From the NCBI GenBank assembly GCA_947170435.1, contig CAMVTO010000009.1, positions 1-64,000 of the forward strand: a DNA stretch of 64,000 bases, given 5' to 3'. This stretch comes from an uncultured Clostridia bacterium. GTDB lineage: Bacteria; Bacillota; Clostridia; Oscillospirales; Oscillospiraceae. The translations under genes and the position numbers were made by a program. The notes below the pieces were generated by a model. That model made no database searches. It saw only the letters and a program-made list of their open reading frames with translations, and had not been told where the DNA came from. Below are positions 18,557 through 26,117 of the stretch, piece by piece (within the stretch, counting starts at the first letter, position 1; every line of letters begins with the position of its first letter).

Positions 18557-18592
18557 TTTCAAAAAAGCGGCAAGCCACTTTTTTGAAAGAAT
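18553..18592. terminator. Perfect 15-bp inverted repeat / terminator between spoVM and sipL-like gene
   Basis: ATTCTTTCAAAAAAG-cggcaagcca-CTTTTTTGAAAGAAT. Confidence 0.65.
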
Positions 18593-18601
18593 AGGATGTA
18601 C

Positions 18602-18679
18602 TCACTCTTCTTTGATTCCAAACAGGCGGCGCAGCACACCGCGCAGCGCTCTGGGAGATTTCCACACCACGATCTTCAT
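18602..18679 (-). CDS. spoVM: Stage V sporulation protein M (25 aa)
   Basis: MKIVVWKSPRALRGVLRRLFGIKEE*; aligns with B. subtilis SpoVM MKFYTIKLPKFLGGIVRAMLGSFRKD (K2, K7, P9, G14, R17 shared); RBS GGAGGTGAGG; sits near spoIVA and downstream of rsgA. Confidence 0.85.
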   Translation of the reverse strand: MKIVVWKSPRALRGVLRRLFGIKEE

Positions 18680-18683
18680 GTCC

Positions 18684-18836
18684 TCACCTCCTCCGAATCA
18701 GCCAAAAGCCGCATACGATCAGCAGAAGCGCGGCGAGAAACAGCAAGAATCCCGTCGGGAAGAAGGCGGCAATGATGATCGCCACTCCCAGCGCCAGCGC
18801 CCACAGCCCGATCAGCTTCCATGTTTCCCTGCACAT
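18684..18836 (-). CDS. 50-aa membrane protein upstream of spoVM
   Basis: MCRETWKLIGLWALALGVAIIIAAFFPTGFLLFLAALLLIVCGFWLIRRR*; RBS AGGGGGAG; two hydrophobic segments; stop codon lies in the spoVM RBS region. Not in ORF track. Confidence 0.65.
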   Translation of the reverse strand: MCRETWKLIGLWALALGVAIIIAAFFPTGFLLFLAALLLIVCGFWLIRRR

Positions 18837-18896
18837 ATTCGCTCCCCCTTCGTATCGTGACACACCATTCTATGGGTGCGGACAGGGGTCGGTCAC

Positions 18897-18928
18897 AGCA
18901 AAAAAGAGACGGCTAAGCCGTCCCTTTT
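18897..18928 (-). terminator. Terminator downstream of rsgA
   Basis: Minus strand GGGACGGC-tta-GCCGTCTC-TTTTTT. Confidence 0.75.
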
Positions 18929-19806
18929 CAAGTATTCCATGCTTTCAGATCTTTGAGCTCGTTGTAGAGCCGCAGGTAGCTTTCGTGGCGGCCCTTCACA
19001 ATCGTGCCGTCCTTTACCGCACGCAGCACGGCGCAGCCCTTTTCCTTGGTGTGGCTGCACCCGACGAAGCGGCACTCGCCCAAGTACGGCGTGAAGTCAG
19101 GGAATGTCTCGGGTAAACGCTCCTTGAGCTCCAGACTCAGCGTCTCCGCGTCAAACGAGGAGAAGCCCGGCGTGTCGATGATCTCCGCGCCGCCATCCAG
19201 ACGGTACAACTCCACATGCCGCGTGGTGTGTCTGCCGCGCCCCAGCGCCTGGCTCACCTCGCCCACCTTCAAGTCAAAGCGCGGATCGAGGGCGTTCAAA
19301 ATGCTGGACTTTCCCACGCCGGAGTTGCCGGTAAACGCGTTCAGCCTCCCGGCGATCGCGGCATGCAGCTCGTCCAGCCCCTCACCGGTGACGGCGCTGA
19401 CGCGCAGCGCGGCATAGCCCGCGCGCTTGTAGTAGTCGCACAGCGCTTTCCCGTCCGCGAGATCGCACTTGTTGACGCACACCAGCACCGCGCAGTCCTT
19501 GAGGGCGGCAATGGCGGTCATGCGGTCGATCAAATACGGTTCCGTGCAGGGGATCGCCTCAGAGGCGACGATCACGAGCTGGTCGATGTTCGCCACGGCG
19601 GGGCGGTCAAAGGCGTTGCGCCGCGGGAGAATCGCCTCGATCACGCCCTCATTGCCGCCGAGCGCGGTACACTTCACCCGATCGCCCACCAGCGGCGAAA
19701 CACCCGTCTTGCGGAACTTGCCACGGGCGCGACAGGTAAGCAGAGCACCATCACCGACGTCGACATAGTAGAAGCCGCTGAGCGCCTTTTGAATCCGTCC
19801 GGTCAC
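18928..19806 (-). CDS. rsgA: Ribosome small subunit-dependent GTPase A
   Basis: Circularly permuted GTPase: VNKCDLAD...GNSGVGKSSILNAL...TRHVELYRLDGG...IDTPGFSSF; C-terminal CRFVGCSHTKEKGCAV zinc site. Confidence 0.95.
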   Translation of the reverse strand: MTGRIQKALSGFYYVDVGDGALLTCRARGKFRKTGVSPLVGDRVKCTALGGNEGVIEAILPRRNAFDRPAVANIDQLVIVASEAIPCTEPYLIDRMTAIAALKDCAVLVCVNKCDLADGKALCDYYKRAGYAALRVSAVTGEGLDELHAAIAGRLNAFTGNSGVGKSSILNALDPRFDLKVGEVSQALGRGRHTTRHVELYRLDGGAEIIDTPGFSSFDAETLSLELKERLPETFPDFTPYLGECRFVGCSHTKEKGCAVLRAVKDGTIVKGRHESYLRLYNELKDLKAWNT

Positions 19807-21596
19807 GCGTCCGCCTCCGTCTCCGCGCCGGTGGCCTCTGACGATGGTTCCTCCGGCTCGTCCGGCTGCGTTGTGACATTTGCCGGACCGAGACTGACGG
19901 TCAGCTTGATCGTGCTGCCCTGCGCCACTTGTGTCCGGGCGGCGATGCTCTGGCTGATGACATAGTCCGCCGGCACAGTATCACTGTTGGCGTAATCCAC
20001 CGCCACCACAAGGCCCAGCTGGCCCGCGATCTCCTGCGCCTGCGCCAGCGGGATATTGGTCAGCGTCGTAACCGTGGCGGGCGGAACCTCCGGCCCGCGG
20101 CTGATGATCAGCATGACCACGTCGCCATCCTCCAGTGTCTCGCCCGCGGCGGGGCTGGTGCGAATGACGTAGCCTGCGGAAACCGAGTCGCTGTACTCCT
20201 CCACGGAATCGTCGATAACCAGGTCAAGATCCAACTGCCGAAGCTGAATGGACGCGGTGCGATGCTCCTGATTGACCACGTTCGGCATCTCGGCGGACTT
20301 GACGCCGGTGCTGACAAACACCGTGATCTCGCGGTTATCGCGCACGGTCTTGCCTGCCGTCGGGGACTGCTCGATGATCTGTCCTGCTTCGTACTCCGCG
20401 CTCGCGCGCTGGCCGATCTGTGTGATGGTGAAGACGCCGGCAACCTCCTCATCTGCCTCCGCCTCGGCAATGGTTTTGCCGACAAGGTTTGGCACGTCAA
20501 ACTCCGTTTTGACCGGCTCAGCGTCAAAGCTGCCCCAGATAAGATGCCAGAGTCCGAACAACGCCACAGCGCACACCGCGATGGTTGCTGCAATCAGCAG
20601 CGCCTTAGGCAGTGTCTGCGGCTGTTCAGGTTCATTCTCCAGCTCCTCGGCCTCGGGTTCTTCATGGCGCGCGAGGCGCGACGTTACATCCCGCACCGAG
20701 GGCAGGTGCATGGTCGGCTCCTCGGCGGGTTTTTCGTGCAGCTCCTCGATGGTGAAATCCAGCGTGGTGTCAGGGTTCTTGCGGAACTCCTCCAGATCGG
20801 CGATCATGGCGTCCGCCGAAGCATAGCGCTTGTTGATGTCTGACGCCATCGCCTTCATGCAGATCTTCTCCAGCGCCTGTGGCACGGTGGGATCGATCTC
20901 GCAGGGCGAAAGCGGCACGGAGCTTAAATGCTGAATGGCAATGGACACCGCGCTGTCACCCTCAAAGGGCAGACGGCTTGTGAGCATTTCATAGAGCACC
21001 ACGCCCGCGGAGTAGATGTCCGAGCGCGGGTCGGTACGGTCTCCCTTTGCCTGCTCCGGCGAGATATAGTGTACCGAGCCGAGCGCCTGCTGGGTCATGG
21101 TCTGCTGCGCCGCGCTTTCGAGGCGCGCGATGCCGAAGTCCGCGATTTTGATGCTGCCGTCGCGCAGGATCATCACGTTCTGCGGTTTAATGTCGCGGTG
21201 GACGATGCCGCGGGAGTGCGCGTGGCTTAACCCGCGCATGATCTGGGTGATGAAGTGCAAGGATTCACGCCAGTTGAGCTTGCCGCGGCGCTCCATATAC
21301 TGCTTGAGCGTGATGCCGTCGATCAGCTCCATGACGATATACTCCGTCTCCCCGCGGGACACGTCGTACACCGAGACGATGTTCGGGTGTGAGAGCATAG
21401 CGACGGCCTGGGACTCGTCGCGGAAACGGCGGCGGAACTCCTCGTCCTCTGCGAGGTCGCTCTTTAAAATCTTGACCGCCACAGAGCGGTTGAGCCGGTG
21501 ATCCTGCGCCTTATAGACCATCGCCATGCCGCCGGTGCCGATGACCTCCAGCAGCTCATAGCGGTTGTCCAGCATTTTGCCGGTCATGTTATCCAT
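19803..21596 (-). CDS. prkC: PASTA-domain Ser/Thr protein kinase
   Basis: LLEVIGTGGMAMVYKAQDHRLNRSVAVKIL...HRDIKPQNVMI; TM; PASTA repeats (VPNLVGKTIAEAE..., MPNVVNQEHRTAS...). Confidence 0.95.
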   Translation of the reverse strand: MDNMTGKMLDNRYELLEVIGTGGMAMVYKAQDHRLNRSVAVKILKSDLAEDEEFRRRFRDESQAVAMLSHPNIVSVYDVSRGETEYIVMELIDGITLKQYMERRGKLNWRESLHFITQIMRGLSHAHSRGIVHRDIKPQNVMILRDGSIKIADFGIARLESAAQQTMTQQALGSVHYISPEQAKGDRTDPRSDIYSAGVVLYEMLTSRLPFEGDSAVSIAIQHLSSVPLSPCEIDPTVPQALEKICMKAMASDINKRYASADAMIADLEEFRKNPDTTLDFTIEELHEKPAEEPTMHLPSVRDVTSRLARHEEPEAEELENEPEQPQTLPKALLIAATIAVCAVALFGLWHLIWGSFDAEPVKTEFDVPNLVGKTIAEAEADEEVAGVFTITQIGQRASAEYEAGQIIEQSPTAGKTVRDNREITVFVSTGVKSAEMPNVVNQEHRTASIQLRQLDLDLVIDDSVEEYSDSVSAGYVIRTSPAAGETLEDGDVVMLIISRGPEVPPATVTTLTNIPLAQAQEIAGQLGLVVAVDYANSDTVPADYVISQSIAARTQVAQGSTIKLTVSLGPANVTTQPDEPEEPSSEATGAETEADA

Positions 21597-22350
21597 TGCG
21601 GCCCACCTCCTCTGCGTCGTTGCGGACGAGGACCGCGGTCACGTTATCCGGCGCGCCACGGGACTTGGATAGCTCCAGCAGCCGCGCAAGCACGGCGTTG
21701 CCGTCGCGCTCCGCGCGAACGATAGCAAGGATCTCCTCGTCCTCGGCAGTGTTGGTGAGGCCGTCGGTACACAGCAGCAGGCAATCGCCCTCCGCCATCG
21801 ACACGGCGAAGGAGTCGCAGAGTATGTGCCGATCCGGGCCCAGCGCGCGGGTGATGAGGTTGCGGTTAGGGTGGGTGCGCGCCTGCTCACGGGTGATCTC
21901 ACCGGACTCCACCATCTCCTCCACAACCGAATGGTCGCGGGTGACGCGGCGGATGCCCGCCGCACCGATATGGTAGGCGCGGCTATCGCCCACATTGCAC
22001 ACCACCGCCATATCCGGCGAGACAACAGCGGAGACCAGCGTAGTGCCCATACCATGATACTCGGCGCTCTCCTGCGCACGATCATAGACAACGGTATTGG
22101 CGCGGTCAACGCAGCTCGCCTGCATCTCTCTCACCTGCTCCACCGTCATGTCCACATGCGCCAGCTCGTGAAGCTGCTCCATATAAGTCGTCACAGCCAG
22201 CGAGCTGGCCAGTTGCCCGCCGGTGACGCCGCCCATGCCGTCGCAGACCACGGCAACCACCGTATCCGGTGCGCCAAAGGTCTCAAAGGCATAGGTATCC
22301 TGATTTTCACGGCGCTTGAGGCCCACGTCGGTCATGCCCCATGCTCTCAT
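21589..22350 (-). CDS. stp: PP2C-type protein phosphatase
   Basis: TDVGLKRRENQDTYAFET...VCDGMGG...GDSRAYHI...DGLTN. Confidence 0.94.
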   Translation of the reverse strand: MRAWGMTDVGLKRRENQDTYAFETFGAPDTVVAVVCDGMGGVTGGQLASSLAVTTYMEQLHELAHVDMTVEQVREMQASCVDRANTVVYDRAQESAEYHGMGTTLVSAVVSPDMAVVCNVGDSRAYHIGAAGIRRVTRDHSVVEEMVESGEITREQARTHPNRNLITRALGPDRHILCDSFAVSMAEGDCLLLCTDGLTNTAEDEEILAIVRAERDGNAVLARLLELSKSRGAPDNVTAVLVRNDAEEVGRNG

Positions 22351-23390
22351 GCTTTTTCTCCCCTTTCTCCGCGCTCCTGCATTGCCTTTCGGCGGAGTTG
22401 TCCGCAGGACGCGTCGATGTCGCCGCCGAGACTGCGGCGCACGGTGGCGGTGAGTCCATGGGACTCGAGCCGCTTTTGGAACGCGGCTACGCGTTTACTG
22501 GGCTTGAACGCGCTCTCCACCACATCGTTGAGCGGGATGAGGTTCACATGCCCCGGCATCCCGTGTATCTTTTTTGCCAGCAAGTCCGCCTGCACATCGG
22601 AGTCGTTCACGCCGTCGATCATGGCGTATTCAAACGAAATGCGCCGCCCGGTCTTGCGGAAATAGCGGTGGCAGGCGTCGAACAGCTCGTCCACATCGTA
22701 AGCGTTGTTCACCGGCATGATGCGCGAGCGCGTCTCGCTGTCCGGCGCGTGGAGGGAGACCGACAGCGTCAGCTGCAAGCCCAGCTCCGCAAGGCGGTCG
22801 ATGCCCGGCACCACACCGCAGGTGGAAAGTGAAATGTGCCGCATGCCGATGTTCATGCCTTCGGGGTGGTTCACCAGCTCCAGAAAGCGTAGTACATTGT
22901 CAAGATTGTCCGTCGGCTCGCCGATGCCCATGAGCACGATGTTGGAGATTTCGCGCCCGCTGTCGATCTGCGTAAAGAGCACCTGATCGAGCATCTCTGC
23001 CGGAGCAAGGTCGCGTACTTTGCCCGCGATGGTGGAGGCGCAGAACTTGCAGCCCATGCGGCAGCCCACCTGCGTGGAGATACACACGGTGTTGCCGTGG
23101 TGGTACGACATCAGCACCGTTTCAATACAGTTGCCGTCCCGCAGTTCCCAGAGGTACTTGATCGTGCCGTCCAGCTGCGAGACCTGCTTGCGCGCCACGG
23201 TGGGCGCGGTGATGTAGAACTGCTCCGCGAGCCTTGCACGCAGAGGCTTGGAAAGATTGCTCATCTCGTCAAAGCTCCGTGCGCCGCCATGCAGCCATGA
23301 AAAGACCTGCTTGGCGCGAAATGCCGGCTCGCCCATAGCGGTCAGCGCATCGGTCAGTTCCTCGCGGGTCATGCTTTTGATATCTGTCAT
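22347..23390 (-). CDS. rlmN: 23S rRNA (adenine2503-C2)-methyltransferase
   Basis: VCISTQVGCRMGCKFCAST radical SAM motif; start chosen at MTDIKSMTREEL. Confidence 0.95.
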   Translation of the reverse strand: MTDIKSMTREELTDALTAMGEPAFRAKQVFSWLHGGARSFDEMSNLSKPLRARLAEQFYITAPTVARKQVSQLDGTIKYLWELRDGNCIETVLMSYHHGNTVCISTQVGCRMGCKFCASTIAGKVRDLAPAEMLDQVLFTQIDSGREISNIVLMGIGEPTDNLDNVLRFLELVNHPEGMNIGMRHISLSTCGVVPGIDRLAELGLQLTLSVSLHAPDSETRSRIMPVNNAYDVDELFDACHRYFRKTGRRISFEYAMIDGVNDSDVQADLLAKKIHGMPGHVNLIPLNDVVESAFKPSKRVAAFQKRLESHGLTATVRRSLGGDIDASCGQLRRKAMQERGERGEKA

Positions 23391-24673
23391 GCGTTTCGTC
23401 TCATTCTGAAAATATAAAATCCATCCGTCTGATCCCGCTGCGGCCAGAACGCCGCGCCGTGATCGTCGGGTATGGGGGTAAACTCGCTGTGCCGGCGCAA
23501 AAACGCGCCCGTCACGCCGTCGTTCTCCTCCGGCAGCACCGTGCAGGTGGAATAGATCAACGCTCCGCCGGGCTTGACATAGCGCGATGCGTTTTCCAAT
23601 ATCGCGCTCTGGATCTCCGGCAATGCCGCGAACGCCGCCATATCCTTGTAGCGGATATCCGGCTTCTTGCGGATGATTCCCAGCCCCGAACAGGGCACGT
23701 CGCACAGCACCGCGTCAAACGCCTCCGCCCAGTCCGCGCGGAACTCGCGGCCGTCGGCGGTCTGTGTCTCGATACAGTCGATGCCTAAGCGCGCCGCGCC
23801 GTCGCGAATGCGCTTGAGTTTATTCTCATGCAGATCGCAGGCGACGATGCTGCCCTCGCCCCGCATGGCAAACGCTGCGGAGAAGGACTTGCCGCCCGGC
23901 GCGGCACAGACGTCCAGCACCCGCATTCCCGGTTCGATGCCAAGCGACGCGAGCCGCGCCGCCGCGTCCTGCACCAGAAACTCCCCGCGGTAAAAGGCGG
24001 GCAGTGTCGTGAGGTCGCCCACGCCGGTCAGTTCCAGGCAGTCCGGCACCCACGGATGCATTTTCGCGTCAATCCCCGCGTTTTTCAGCTCCGTGAGCAG
24101 CTTGTCCGCTGTGGTTTTCAACGGATTCACCTGTACCGTCACCGGCGCGAGGGCGTTGTTTGCCCGCAGAAACGCTTCCGCCTCCTCCGTTCCGAGGACG
24201 GCGATCATGCGCTCCGTCAGCGCGCGGGGGTGCGAAGTCTCGATGGAAAGGCGATCCGTCGGATCGGTGGGCAGCGCGGGCAGCCGCGTCTTACTTTGCG
24301 AGAGCTTGCGCAGCACTGCGTTCACCAATCCCGCCGCCGCGCCGCGCTTGCCGGCTTTTGCCAGCTCCACAGACTCGCTGACCGCGGCGTGGTCGGGCAC
24401 CTTGTCGAGATATAGAATCTGGTACGCGCCGATGCGCAGAATGTCCGGCAGCGGCTGCTGCAAGTGGTCCAGCCGCTGTGTACAGTATGCACTTAAATAA
24501 TAGTCCAGCAGCATACGCGTTTGCAGCACGCCGTAGACAATGCGGCTTGTGAGCGCCGTGTCGGGGGCGGAGAGATTTTCCCGTCCCAGCTCCGCCGCCA
24601 GTGCCGCATCCGCCCACGCGCCGTTCTGGCGGCAGGCGTTCAGAACGCGAAGCGCGGATGCCCTCGCGCTCAT
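23387..24673 (-). CDS. rsmB: 16S rRNA (cytosine967-C5)-methyltransferase
   Basis: NusB-like N-terminus plus VLDVCAAPGGKSF...DVPCSGLGIIRKKPDI; start chosen at MSARASALRVLNACRQ. Confidence 0.93.
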   Translation of the reverse strand: MSARASALRVLNACRQNGAWADAALAAELGRENLSAPDTALTSRIVYGVLQTRMLLDYYLSAYCTQRLDHLQQPLPDILRIGAYQILYLDKVPDHAAVSESVELAKAGKRGAAAGLVNAVLRKLSQSKTRLPALPTDPTDRLSIETSHPRALTERMIAVLGTEEAEAFLRANNALAPVTVQVNPLKTTADKLLTELKNAGIDAKMHPWVPDCLELTGVGDLTTLPAFYRGEFLVQDAAARLASLGIEPGMRVLDVCAAPGGKSFSAAFAMRGEGSIVACDLHENKLKRIRDGAARLGIDCIETQTADGREFRADWAEAFDAVLCDVPCSGLGIIRKKPDIRYKDMAAFAALPEIQSAILENASRYVKPGGALIYSTCTVLPEENDGVTGAFLRRHSEFTPIPDDHGAAFWPQRDQTDGFYIFRMRRNA

Positions 24674-25590
24674 AGCACCGTCCCCGGGGCGACGCGCTTG
24701 CCGTTGAGCCACGCGTTTGCCGCCATACGCTTGCCGCCCTCGCTTTGCAGCTCGGTGACAACGATACTGTTCCCGTCGCCGCAGGCGCACTCGACGCCGC
24801 GTTTGCTCGCGCGGAGTATGCCGGGCGCATCCGAGGTCCTGCCGCCGCGCACGGCATGCCAGACCTTGGCGGTCTTACCATCCAGCAGCATAGACGCGCA
24901 GGGCCACGGAACCAATGCCCGTACCTGATTGACGACGGCTTCCGCCGATTTGTTCCAGTCGATGGGCGACAGCTCCCGCGAGAGCATGTGCGCATAGCTG
25001 GACTGTGCGTCGTCCTGCGGCGTCCGTACCGCGGTGCCGTCTGCGATGTGTGGGATGGTTTCGCTCAAAAGCGCCGCGCCCAAATCCGCAAGCCTCGTAA
25101 ACAGCTGCTCCGCGTCCTCTTCCGGGTCGATGGGAGTTTTGCGGATGCTGATGATGTCCCCCGCGTCCAGTTTCTTTGCCATGTACATGATGGTGACGCC
25201 CGTCTCTGTCTCGCCGTCCAAAATGGCGCGGTTGATGGGCGCCGCGCCGCGATACTTCGGCAGCACCGAGGCATGGACGTTGACGCTGCCGAGCGTCGGT
25301 ACGTTCAAAATCTCCTCGGGCAGGATCTGCCCATAAGCCGCCACCACCGTCAGTTCCGGGGCAAGCGAGCGCAGCAGCGCCAGCGCCTGCGGATCGCGCA
25401 TAGACTCCGGCTGATACACCGGCAGTCCCGCGCCCTCAGCGCAGACCTTGACCGCCGGCGGCGTCAGCTTGCGGCGGTTGCCGGGCTTGTCCGGCTGGGT
25501 GAAAACGCCCACGATCTCATGCCCGTCCTCAATCAGACGACGCAGCGACGCCACAGCAAAATCGGGGGTACCCATAAAGACGATTCTCAT
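24670..25590 (-). CDS. fmt: Methionyl-tRNA formyltransferase
   Basis: MRIVFMGTPDFAVASLRRLIEDGHEIVGVFTQPDKPGNR...LPKYRGAAPINRAI. Confidence 0.96.
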   Translation of the reverse strand: MRIVFMGTPDFAVASLRRLIEDGHEIVGVFTQPDKPGNRRKLTPPAVKVCAEGAGLPVYQPESMRDPQALALLRSLAPELTVVAAYGQILPEEILNVPTLGSVNVHASVLPKYRGAAPINRAILDGETETGVTIMYMAKKLDAGDIISIRKTPIDPEEDAEQLFTRLADLGAALLSETIPHIADGTAVRTPQDDAQSSYAHMLSRELSPIDWNKSAEAVVNQVRALVPWPCASMLLDGKTAKVWHAVRGGRTSDAPGILRASKRGVECACGDGNSIVVTELQSEGGKRMAANAWLNGKRVAPGTVL

Positions 25591-26096
25591 TCGTCCTCCT
25601 CAAATTCCTCAGGGTGATCCTTGATATACTGATCCAGTTCCTCGTCGGAGAGCAGATGATCGCAGTACTCGGTGTACAGATGGCCGTCCAGATGGCCGAT
25701 CTCGTGGCAGAAGCAGCGGGCGGTAAGCCCTTCGTCCTCGATCTCGAAGAACACGCCGTCGCGATCCTGTGCGCGCACACGCACCTTGTACGGGCGCGTC
25801 ACGACACCGTAGCGGCCGGGAATGCTCAGGCAACCCTCAAGGCCCGTCTGCTCCCCCTCCTCGCCGATGATCTCAGGGTTGATGAGTTCGATGATCTCCC
25901 CCTCGCTGTCTTCAACGATGCACGCGCGGCGCAGGATGCCCACCTGCGGCGCGGCAAGGCCGACGCCGCCGGACTCCTCCAACGTCTCCGCCATATCATC
26001 GAGCAGCGTGTGCAGCCGCTCGTTAAAGTCGGTCACGGGGCGGCAGACCTTTTCCAGCACGGGGTCGCCGCGCTCCACAATCTTACGAATTGCCAT
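25587..26096 (-). CDS. def: Peptide deformylase
   Basis: GVGLAAPQVG, EGCLSIPG, CHEIGHLDG (HExxH). Confidence 0.96.
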   Translation of the reverse strand: MAIRKIVERGDPVLEKVCRPVTDFNERLHTLLDDMAETLEESGGVGLAAPQVGILRRACIVEDSEGEIIELINPEIIGEEGEQTGLEGCLSIPGRYGVVTRPYKVRVRAQDRDGVFFEIEDEGLTARCFCHEIGHLDGHLYTEYCDHLLSDEELDQYIKDHPEEFEEDE

Positions 26097-26117
26097 AGTG
26101 ATCTTCTCCTTGATTGG

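Noticed and set aside
22347-23705. rlmN ORF extended to 23705
   Set aside because: The N-terminal 105 residues overlap rsmB coding and are non-homologous; internal ATG at 23390 (MTDIKSMTREEL) is the expected start.
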